From Helicobacter bilis ATCC 51630 (lineage in GTDB: Bacteria; Campylobacterota; Campylobacteria; Campylobacterales; Helicobacteraceae): a stretch of 32,040 nt of DNA. Both the position numbers and the translations under genes were made by a program. A model generated the notes under the pieces. It had not been told where the DNA came from. It made no database searches and was given only the letters and a program-made list of their open reading frames with translations. Location: contig NZ_JMKW01000029.1 of assembly GCF_000686565.1 (NCBI RefSeq), forward strand, positions 1-32,040. Direction: 5' to 3'. Shown here piece after piece: positions 1 through 7,172 of the stretch; the stretch's first letter is position 1; every line of letters starts with the position of its first letter.

Positions 1-9
1 CCCCCCCCC
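1..9. repeat. Poly-C tract (poly-G on the minus strand), cut by window edge
   Basis: Nine consecutive C residues begin the window; the true tract may be longer. Read on the minus strand it is a poly-G run inside the coding region of the gene at 1-244. G/C homopolymers of this length are known slipped-strand phase-variation sites in Helicobacter and Campylobacter surface-modification genes. Confidence 0.75.
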
Positions 10-244
10 GTAGTATAAGCAGTATTGTAAATAGTATTATCTTGTGTGTTGTGAGTTGGATTAAAGTGTTGTAATGTGGTGGCAATATGATTCTAGCTTT
101 GAGTTTATCTGCTAGGGCTGTGTATATTGGATTCCTATCAAATAAGATTCTGTGAATGATTTTTTCATTAAAGGTTTGTGGATTTTTAAAGTCTGGTGTA
201 TAGCCAAAGATTTTTTTTATGTCTGTATATGAAGTATTCTTCAT
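1..244 (-). pseudogene. TupA-like ATP-grasp / glycosyltransferase-type protein, N-terminal part, phase-variable and apparently frameshifted
   Basis: Reading leftwards from an ATG at 242-244 gives MKNTSYTDIKKIFGY, then NPQTFNEKIIHRILFDRNP and YTALADKLKAR. This matches the start of the TupA-like ATP-grasp family, whose hallmark is a TFNEKI motif followed by DRNP and ADK. These proteins are found among surface polysaccharide genes in Helicobacter and Campylobacter, as I recall. After ADKLKAR the frame gives an unlikely hydrophobic stretch (ILPPHYNTLIQL), while the next frame reads HIATTLQHFNPTHN, which looks more like a real continuation. A one-base loss near 85-91 would explain this. The reading frame then enters the poly-G tract at the window edge. 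The gene may be phase-off or decayed; the remainder lies outside the window. Family recognition is from memory of the motif. Confidence 0.55.
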
Positions 245-665
245 CACTCATTTTTGATTCTTTCTTTGCTTGATAGTTTTTATACCAAGAAGTTTTTCTT
301 ATAAGTTTTCGTAATCCCATATATGTCCTTTTGTGTTAATTTGTGGTTTTTTATGAAGTGTGGGGTATTATAGCATAAATTAACTATCTTTGTTTGCATT
401 ATTGCACGATACAATGACGACAATAAATAAGATTTTTGGTATATTAAGAATGGTTGGTATTTTATTGGCATACCTACATATTAAGAAGAGAATCTAGCTA
501 TTAACATAAGATTCAGATTCCACAAACGACTACATATTTACTGATATTTTTATTATTCTAAAAACTAAGAGTATATTTTGATATGTTTTTATTTAACAAA
601 AAGTTCCATATTTTGAAATACTTGTATAAAAATGCCTTGCTAGATTCTAAATAAAAAATTAAAAA
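245..665. other. Intergenic region without a supported gene
   Basis: AT-rich spacer between the divergent TupA-like gene and the efflux operon. It presumably holds the promoters of both. An open frame on the minus strand at 280-471 has no convincing ribosome-binding site or recognisable motif and was not called. Confidence 0.5.
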
Positions 666-699
666 GTATGCAAAAAAGAATTATTTGCATACGCAAATA
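666..699. promoter_or_regulatory. Inverted-repeat operator candidate upstream of the efflux operon
   Basis: Three related half-sites are packed together. GTATGCAAA (666-674) and its perfect reverse complement TTTGCATAC (684-692) are separated by 9 bases. The second half-site also forms TATTTGC (682-688) facing GCAAATA (693-699) across ATAC. The block lies about 80 bp before the first gene of an RND efflux operon, the position where TetR-type repressors such as CmeR bind in Campylobacter. No regulator gene is seen in the window. The dyads are directly visible; the operator role is inferred. Confidence 0.5.
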
Positions 700-775
700 T
701 TTACAAAATCAAGCTAGAATACAAAGTTTTTTATTGAAGTATAGATAAATAAAGCATTTGCAAAAGGAGCAAATT

Positions 776-2140
776 ATGCAAAAAAGCATACAATCATGCA
801 TGCAGCTATGCTATGTTTTTTACACACAAGCAAGACATAGAAACACAAAAGCTAACCCAATGAAAGATTCTCGCTTATTTTTATTTATGATTTTGTGTGC
901 AACTATGCTTGTAGCCTTTATAGGCTGTAAAGATTCCACACAACAAGCACAAGAAATCCCAGCCTTGCAAGTCCAAGTAAAAAATATAGAATCAAAAAAT
1001 GTAGCCTTAAACTTTGAGTATCCAGCACGACTTAAAAGTATCCAAAGCGTCAATGTATATGCAAGGGTGCAAGGCACACTTTTAACAAAGAATTTCACTG
1101 AAGGTGATATTGTAGAAAAAGGGCAATTGCTCTTTAAGATTGATGCGGCACGCTATCAAGCAAGGGTGAATCAAGCAAAAGCACAATATCATTCCGCAGA
1201 GGCAAGCTTTGTAAAAGCAAATCGCGATTGGAAAAGAGTGGAAAGCCTGTATAAGCAAGGCGTATATACCATAGATCAATACGACACTTCAAGGGCAAAC
1301 TACTTACAAGCACAAGCGAATCTAGCAAATACAAAAGCAGCCCTTGAAGATGCTAAGATTGATTTAGGCTATACTGATGTGGTAGCAAGTATTAGCGGTA
1401 GGGCTGGTATGCGAAAATATGATGTTGGGAATCTTGTCGGCACAAGCGGTCAAGATGTATTGACGACTATTACGCAGTTAAGCCCTATTTATGCGGAGTT
1501 TTCTATCCCCAGTAGAGATTACTACTTTATGAGAGGGTTGGAAGATAGTAGCATACAAGTTGAGTTTGTGTTAGGTAATGGCAAGGCTTATGGTAAAATG
1601 GGAAAACTAGATTTTATTGATAGTGTGCTAGATTCACAAACGGCTACAATCAAGGCAAGGGCGATTGTGGATAATGATGAGCATAAACTGATACCAAATG
1701 AATTTATGCGTGTAAGATTAAAAGGCTTTGAAGCACAAAATGCTATCACAATACCACAAAGCGCACTTTTACAAGATAAAGATGGAAGCTATGTATTTAT
1801 CGCAAAGGACAATAAAGCAGAGATAGCAAGGGTAACGCTAGGGCAGAATCTGCCAAATAATGAAGTCTTAATCCTTGATGGGCTTAAAAATGGCGACTTG
1901 CTTATCATCAATCAATTATCAAAAATCCACCCAACTATGCCTGTTAATGCAACCGCACAAGATTCTAAAGATACAAAAAGCATGAGTTTTATGCAGCATA
2001 ATATAGAATCTACTTCCACTTATTATGTTAAACATAGCAGAATATCCAAGATAGAATCTCAACAAGATATTTCGCCTTTTTCAAAGGCTCAATATGACAA
2101 GTATATAGAATCTAGTAAAGCAGATTCTATATACGGATAA
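776..2140 (+). CDS. RND efflux periplasmic adaptor (membrane fusion) lipoprotein, CmeA/AcrA-like
   Basis: HlyD/AcrA-family adaptor that links an inner-membrane RND pump to an outer-membrane channel in the periplasm. A lipoprotein signal (LCATMLVAFIGC) is followed by the biotinyl-lipoyl half-motif YARVQGTLLTKNFTEGD, a coiled-coil hairpin rich in A and Q (QARVNQAKAQYHSAE onward), the second lipoyl part (VVASISGRAGMRK) and beta-barrel and membrane-proximal domains. The ATG at 776 is preferred because AAAGGAG lies 6 bases upstream; it puts 28 residues before the usual lipoprotein start. An ATG at 860 would give a normal signal peptide but has no good ribosome-binding site. The C-terminus carries a roughly 50-residue S/K/Y-rich tail after the conserved part. 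The pump gene follows 12 bases after the stop, so the two are one operon. Confidence 0.92.
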   Translation: MQKSIQSCMQLCYVFYTQARHRNTKANPMKDSRLFLFMILCATMLVAFIGCKDSTQQAQEIPALQVQVKNIESKNVALNFEYPARLKSIQSVNVYARVQGTLLTKNFTEGDIVEKGQLLFKIDAARYQARVNQAKAQYHSAEASFVKANRDWKRVESLYKQGVYTIDQYDTSRANYLQAQANLANTKAALEDAKIDLGYTDVVASISGRAGMRKYDVGNLVGTSGQDVLTTITQLSPIYAEFSIPSRDYYFMRGLEDSSIQVEFVLGNGKAYGKMGKLDFIDSVLDSQTATIKARAIVDNDEHKLIPNEFMRVRLKGFEAQNAITIPQSALLQDKDGSYVFIAKDNKAEIARVTLGQNLPNNEVLILDGLKNGDLLIINQLSKIHPTMPVNATAQDSKDTKSMSFMQHNIESTSTYYVKHSRISKIESQQDISPFSKAQYDKYIESSKADSIYG

Positions 2141-2152
2141 AAGGGGGATTTG

Positions 2153-5100
2153 ATGTCAAAGTTTTGTATCAATCGCCCCATTTTTGCTATGGTTTTATCC
2201 ATAGTGCTGACGCTTGTTGGTGCGATTTCTATCTATATTTTACCGGTGGAGGAATATCCCCAAGTTGTGCCAAATGAAATTGTCGTGCAGGCAACATACA
2301 CAGGTGCTAGTGCTGAGGTTGTTGCAAACACTGTGGCAAGCGTGCTAGAAGATAGCATTAATGGTGTTGAGGGCATGCTGTATATGAAGTCTTCATCATC
2401 ATCGAGTGGGGTTGTAAGCATAAGTGTATATTTTAGCAATGACACAAATGCAGATATGGCAATGGTAAATGTCAATAACCGCGTGCAGTCCTCACTCTCA
2501 AGGCTTCCTGCAGAGGTGCAAAGAGTAGGTGTAAATGTTTATAAAAAATCTTCGACACTACTTGCTATCTATGCTATGTATTCTGATAATGCAATCCATG
2601 ATTCTACCTATGTGGCAAACTACGCCTTACTCAATGTTGTAAATGAGCTAAAAAGAGTGCCGGGCGTGGGTGATGTCATCGTTTTTAGCAATCGTGATTA
2701 TTCTATGAGAATCTGGCTTGACATTGATAAACTCTCACAAAATAATCTCTCACCAAGCGAAGTAGCACAAGTAATCTCTGAGCAAAACTCACAATTTGCA
2801 GTGGGTTCATTTGGTGCAGAACCTTTAAATGATAAAGTAGCTTTTACCTATTCTGTAAGCACACATGGAAGATTTATTAGTGCGAATGAATTTGGTAATA
2901 TTATTATTAGATCAAATGCCGATGGTAGCGCTTTGCGTCTAAAAGATGTGGCAAAAATAGAGCTTGGAGCAAAAGATTATAGCGTTACCCCACTATTTAA
3001 AGGTAAAGAATCTGTTGGCTTTGGTATATCAGCCCAGCCGGGTGCAAATGCACTTGATGTGGCAAATGGCGTTGCAAAAAAACTAGAAGAGTTAGCAGAA
3101 AATTTTCCAAATGGAATGCAGTATAATAATGTGTATGATACGACTACATTTGTTAAAATCTCAATCAAAGAAGTGATTAAAACATTCGCGGAAGCCATTG
3201 TGCTTGTTATTATTATCATGTATTTCTTTTTACAAAATTTCCGTGCAACCATTATCCCAGTTATTGCTATCCCTGTGTCTATTGTAGGGGCATTTGCAGG
3301 AATGTATGCATTAGGATTCTCAATCAATCTTTTAACACTTTTTGGACTAATACTAGCCATTGGTATCGTTGTTGATGATGCTATTATTGTGATTGAAAAT
3401 GTAGAGAGAATCTTGCATACAGAGACAAATGAAAATGGAGAAAAATATTCAGTAAAAGAGGCGACACTAAAGGCTATGAGCGAGATTCAAGGACCTGTTG
3501 TAGCTATTGTGTTGGTGCTTTGTTCTGTATTTATCCCAGTAGCTTTTATTGGTGGATTTACGGGAGCAATTTATAAGCAGTTTGCAATTACTATTGTTAT
3601 TTCTGTGGTTATTTCTGGCTTTGTTGCATTGACACTAACCCCTGCTTTATGTGTGTCTATTTTAAAAGCAAAAGAGCCTAAGCCCTTTTATCTTGTGAAG
3701 AGATTTAATGATGTATTTGATTGGCTTACTTTTAAGTTTGGAAAACAAATTGCAAGGGCTTTAAGAAGAGGTGGGCTTTTATCTCTTTGTTTTATTGCAA
3801 TCATTGGCGTTACTTGGGGATTATTTAAGAGGCTGCCAACAAGTCTTGTGCCAAGCGAAGATAAAGGCATTGTAATATCTTCGTTGCAGCTACCACCTGC
3901 TGCCTCACTCTCACGCACAATTGTAGAGGGTAAAAAAGCCCTATCTTTCTTAGAGCAAGATCCAAATATTGATTATAGCTTTTTAATTGCAGGGTATGAT
4001 ATGCTTGCTGGCGCAGCAAGGACAAGTGGGGCTATCATCTTTACAACATTGAAAGACTGGAGCAAGAGAGACCAGAGTGCAGCGAGTATTGTAGGTAAAT
4101 TCTATGTCTTATTAAATAAACAACTTGAAGCAAATGCTATTGTATTTGGCGCACCTGCAATCAGTGGTTTATCCCTTGCAGGTGGGTTTGAAATCTATGT
4201 GCAGGATAGAAATAATGGCACAATACAAGACCTTGAGAAATACACAAATCTCATTGTTGCAAAGGCAAATCAAAGACCAGAGCTTACACGCGTAAATAGC
4301 ATGTTTAATCCAAATATTCCGCAATACTTCATCACCCTTGATAGAGAAAAGGCAAAGTCTATGGGTGTGAATGTAAGCGATGTTTTCACAACTATGCAAA
4401 GCGTTTTTGGGCAATATTATGTCAATGACTTTAACCTTTATGGGAAAACATATCAGGTGAATATCCAAGCTGAAAGCGAATTTAGAAAATCACCAGAAGA
4501 TTTAAGTCGCGTATTTGTAAAATCAAATAAGGGTGATCTAGTCCCAGTGAGTTCTTTAGTGGAGTTTGAACGCGTTACAGGGGCAGATATTGTAGATAGA
4601 TTCAATCTCTTTATGAGTGCGAAAATCACAGGACAAGCAAAGGGAGATTACTCAAGTGGCGATGCTTTAAGGGCTATTGAAGAAGTAGCAAAAGAGGTAT
4701 TACCGCAGGGCTATACAATAGCCTATTCAGGCTCAAGCTATCAAGAAAAAAATGCAAGTGGCACAGGGGCTATTGCCTTTGTGTTTGGACTTATTTTTGT
4801 ATTTCTCATTCTATGTGCGCAATATGAGCGGTGGCTTATGCCTTTATCGGTGCTTACGGCAGTGCCTTTTGCAGTTTTTGGTGCAGTCCTTGCGACCACT
4901 TTGCGTGGGCTTGATAATGATATATATTTTCAAATCGGGCTTGTTATGCTTATCGCTTTATCGGCTAAAAATGCAATCTTAATTGTGGAGTTCGCACAGC
5001 ATTTACATGAAAGAGAAGGAAAGGGCATTATAGAATCTGCCATAGGTGCGGCAAAGCTTAGATTTCGCCCCATCATTATGACTTCTTTAGCATTTAGTAT

Positions 5101-5284
5101 TGGCGTATTGCCTCTAGCTTTAAGTAGTGGGGCTGGAAGTGCAAGCAGACATGCTATCGGCACAGGTGTTATTGGTGGTATGATGGCAGCAACTTTTATC
5201 GCCATATTTTTCATTCCGCTTTTTTGGAGTTATGTAGCAAGACTAAATGAATGGCTTAATAAGAGAAAAGAGCAAGAAAATTAA
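2153..5284 (+). CDS. RND multidrug efflux inner-membrane transporter, CmeB/AcrB-like (HAE1 family)
   Basis: Proton-driven drug/bile-salt exporter of the inner membrane, 1043 aa, the normal size for AcrB/MexB/CmeB. The start matches the family (MSKFCINRPIFAMVLSIVL). TM4 holds the paired aspartates of the proton relay in GIVVDDAIIVIENVERI, and TM10 holds the partner lysine in ALSAKNAILIVEFAQH. Two large periplasmic porter/docking loops follow TM1 and TM7. The ATG at 2153 is chosen over the in-frame TTG at 2150 because AAGGGGG ends 5 bases before it. It is co-transcribed with the adaptor gene. No TolC/CmeC-type channel gene follows; rimO lies downstream on the other strand, so the channel must be encoded elsewhere. 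Substrates cannot be read from sequence. Confidence 0.96.
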   Translation: MSKFCINRPIFAMVLSIVLTLVGAISIYILPVEEYPQVVPNEIVVQATYTGASAEVVANTVASVLEDSINGVEGMLYMKSSSSSSGVVSISVYFSNDTNADMAMVNVNNRVQSSLSRLPAEVQRVGVNVYKKSSTLLAIYAMYSDNAIHDSTYVANYALLNVVNELKRVPGVGDVIVFSNRDYSMRIWLDIDKLSQNNLSPSEVAQVISEQNSQFAVGSFGAEPLNDKVAFTYSVSTHGRFISANEFGNIIIRSNADGSALRLKDVAKIELGAKDYSVTPLFKGKESVGFGISAQPGANALDVANGVAKKLEELAENFPNGMQYNNVYDTTTFVKISIKEVIKTFAEAIVLVIIIMYFFLQNFRATIIPVIAIPVSIVGAFAGMYALGFSINLLTLFGLILAIGIVVDDAIIVIENVERILHTETNENGEKYSVKEATLKAMSEIQGPVVAIVLVLCSVFIPVAFIGGFTGAIYKQFAITIVISVVISGFVALTLTPALCVSILKAKEPKPFYLVKRFNDVFDWLTFKFGKQIARALRRGGLLSLCFIAIIGVTWGLFKRLPTSLVPSEDKGIVISSLQLPPAASLSRTIVEGKKALSFLEQDPNIDYSFLIAGYDMLAGAARTSGAIIFTTLKDWSKRDQSAASIVGKFYVLLNKQLEANAIVFGAPAISGLSLAGGFEIYVQDRNNGTIQDLEKYTNLIVAKANQRPELTRVNSMFNPNIPQYFITLDREKAKSMGVNVSDVFTTMQSVFGQYYVNDFNLYGKTYQVNIQAESEFRKSPEDLSRVFVKSNKGDLVPVSSLVEFERVTGADIVDRFNLFMSAKITGQAKGDYSSGDALRAIEEVAKEVLPQGYTIAYSGSSYQEKNASGTGAIAFVFGLIFVFLILCAQYERWLMPLSVLTAVPFAVFGAVLATTLRGLDNDIYFQIGLVMLIALSAKNAILIVEFAQHLHEREGKGIIESAIGAAKLRFRPIIMTSLAFSIGVLPLALSSGAGSASRHAIGTGVIGGMMAATFIAIFFIPLFWSYVARLNEWLNKRKEQEN

Positions 5285-5294
5285 ATAAGATTCC

Positions 5295-5311
5295 GCCATA
5301 TTCTATGTGGC
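5295..5311. terminator. Short hairpin between convergent genes
   Basis: GCCATA and TGTGGC (one G-T pair) flank a 5-base loop just past the stop of the RND gene, in the 155-bp space between it and the convergent rimO. No clear T-run follows, so a terminator role is only suggested. The rest of 5285-5439 holds nothing recognised. Confidence 0.25.
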
Positions 5312-5439
5312 TTAATTAGATTCCATTTGTTCTATACTTATGCTAATGCAACTTTCCGCATGTATTTTTAGAATCTAGATTGCATGATAGAACTTACCAC
5401 CTTAAATGCAGGAATAAACATTTTATGATGGTTCTCGTA

Positions 5440-6735
5440 TCACTCAAAGCGATTTTTTATATTACCAATTGGGATATTATCCTTTGTTTGTGTGATATGC
5501 ACATCGTAATAGCCCGGTCCGCTATATTCACCATCATTTATGAGAATCTCACCATCAATATCCTTTGCCCATCTCATATCTCTTGCACTATAAAAATGTG
5601 GGCTTAACGCACTTTTGCCTTCAATAATGCAGGGGATATGCGTATCTAGCATGGCAGAAAAATGTTGCTTATCAATCTTTGCTAGAATCTTTTTTACTTT
5701 ATTAATGCGTTGTGTGCGTATTTTTCGCGGGATTTCTTCTAGTTTTCCAGCTTTTGTGTCCTCTTCTTTTGAGTATTCAAACACATTTAATCTATCAAAG
5801 CGAAAAGATTCTAAAAACTCACAAAGAGCGTTAAAATCATCTTCAGTTTCTGTTGGATAGCCTACAATCACACTGCTACGCACAAAGCTATTTGGGATTT
5901 TTTTCATATATTCAAGTAGTTTTATCATGTCTTTATGGCTTCTTTGCATGTGTGAAAGCACGGATTTTGCACTATGTTGTATCGGCATGTCATAGTAGTT
6001 TTGAAAAATCTGTGAATTTGCAATGCCATCTAGCAGCGCTATATCCGTTGAGCTTGGGTATAGATAAAGGATTCTCGCACTCTTAATCGCCCCTTGTGCG
6101 TCTATAGCATTAATCAGCTTTAAAAGCCCATCATTCACGCCCTTATCACGCAAAAATGAGCTTGTATCCTGTGCGATAAAGCTTATATCCTTATAGCCTT
6201 GTTTTGCTAGAGATTCCACTTCATTCAGTATGGAATCTATGCTTCTGCTTTGTAGCTTACCCTTAAAGTTAGGGATAGCACAAAATGAGCATTGCTGATT
6301 GCAACCTTCGCTGATTTTCACATAAGCATGGATTTGTGAGCCTGTAATCACTCGCTTTTCATCTTTTTGGAGATATACGCTATCATTTATAACCCCCCTT
6401 TTTTCTGCGATCATCGTATCTATTTTGTCATAATCGCTTACACCCGTGAGAATGTCAATCTCTGGAATCATCTCTTTAATCTCTTTTGCATAGCGTGCTA
6501 CAAGACAGCCACTAGCCACTAGCAATGCCCCCTTTTTACGCCCCTCTAATGCTTCAAATATATGCCCTAAACTCTCTTTTTTCGCTGCCTCGATAAAACC
6601 GCAAGTATTGATTATAATCACATCGGCACTGCCTAAATCCTGCGTGATTTCATAATCTTGCAATTTACCTAACATAACTTCAGAATCTACAAGATTCTTA
6701 GAACACCCAAGTGAGACTACATGGAGTTTTTTCAT
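5440..6735 (-). CDS. rimO: Ribosomal protein S12 methylthiotransferase RimO
   Basis: Radical-SAM enzyme that adds a methylthio group to the conserved aspartate of ribosomal protein S12. The N-terminal UPF0004 domain has its three cluster cysteines at C11 (SLGCSKN), C45 (NTCGFIE) and C77 (ASGCLVA). The radical-SAM CxxxCxxC is C145/C149/C152 in EGCNQQCSFCAIPNFKGK. The C-terminus has a TRAM-like domain. RimO rather than MiaB is favoured by the VSLGCSKNLVDSEVMLG start and the FKGKLQSR segment. At 431 aa it is of normal length. The ATG is preceded by AAAGGA with suitable spacing. It stands alone, convergent with the efflux operon and divergent from the TonB receptor. Confidence 0.95.
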   Translation of the reverse strand: MKKLHVVSLGCSKNLVDSEVMLGKLQDYEITQDLGSADVIIINTCGFIEAAKKESLGHIFEALEGRKKGALLVASGCLVARYAKEIKEMIPEIDILTGVSDYDKIDTMIAEKRGVINDSVYLQKDEKRVITGSQIHAYVKISEGCNQQCSFCAIPNFKGKLQSRSIDSILNEVESLAKQGYKDISFIAQDTSSFLRDKGVNDGLLKLINAIDAQGAIKSARILYLYPSSTDIALLDGIANSQIFQNYYDMPIQHSAKSVLSHMQRSHKDMIKLLEYMKKIPNSFVRSSVIVGYPTETEDDFNALCEFLESFRFDRLNVFEYSKEEDTKAGKLEEIPRKIRTQRINKVKKILAKIDKQHFSAMLDTHIPCIIEGKSALSPHFYSARDMRWAKDIDGEILINDGEYSGPGYYDVHITQTKDNIPIGNIKNRFE

Positions 6736-6900
6736 AATTGCTATTCCTTTTATATCAGCTTGTTTTGTCTATTTGTCGTATAAAGTAAAGAAGAGTTTAT
6801 AGCAAAACTTTATGAGATATGGCAAATATGAATGGCTTATGTAGCGACTCTATGCTTTGCTTATAGAATCTATTTTGCCATATAATCAATAGCTAAAAAA

Positions 6901-6953
6901 TTAAACTCAATTTCAGAGTCTTTATATAGCCTTTTAAATTTTTAGATTCTATA
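6901..6953 (+). repeat. 53-bp imperfect direct repeat, copy 1 (left of the TonB receptor)
   Basis: Aligns without gaps to 9528-9580 with about 8 mismatches. Both copies start TTAAACT, contain TCTTTATATA and end TTTTAGATTCTATA. Each can fold: AGAGTCT (6915-6921) pairs with AGATTCT (6944-6950) with one G-T pair. The copies lie in the same orientation 2.6 kb apart, one on each side of the receptor gene. Confidence 0.75.
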
Positions 6954-7040
6954 CAATGCAAATAACATGATCCTAAAATTTGGATTCAAAATCACATATC
7001 ACTTACATTCAACTAAAATATATATAATAATAGTAATGGA

Positions 7041-7080
7041 TATTATATTTTATATAATAATAAAATTTTATGCTATTATT
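7041..7080. promoter_or_regulatory. Fur-box-like AT-rich dyads upstream of the TonB receptor
   Basis: TATTATAT (7041-7048) and ATATAATA (7052-7059) form a perfect 8-bp inverted repeat around TTT. AATAATA (7056-7062) and TATTATT (7074-7080) form a second. Helicobacter Fur recognises AT-rich TAATAAT/ATTATTA-type dyads, and siderophore receptors are classic Fur targets. In DNA this AT-rich such dyads also occur by chance, so iron regulation is an inference. Confidence 0.35.
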
Positions 7081-7172
7081 ATAATTAAATTTTGGTGCAA
7101 ATACCTAAACATTGCTTGGTGTATAAAGCTGTATTTTTGTGTAAATGTCATAAAACTTGAAAGGATAATTTA

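Larger units (their letters stand above)
6736..7172. other. AT-rich divergent intergenic region between rimO and the TonB receptor
   Basis: 437 bp without a supported gene. It contains one copy of a 53-bp repeat, Fur-box-like dyads and a TATAAA (7122-7127) suitable as a -10 element for the receptor gene. The small open frame at 6967-7173 is low-complexity I/Y/K-rich AT sequence and is not called. Confidence 0.6.

Noticed and set aside
280-471. 63-codon minus-strand open frame upstream of the TupA-like gene
   Set aside because: No ribosome-binding site at the right distance, no motif or signal, composition like the AT-rich spacer.
2977-3360. 127-codon minus-strand open frame inside the RND gene
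   Set aside because: Lies wholly opposite a conserved transporter region; a shadow frame without own signals. The same holds for other frames opposite rimO, yidC, jag, mnmE and the vgrG genes.
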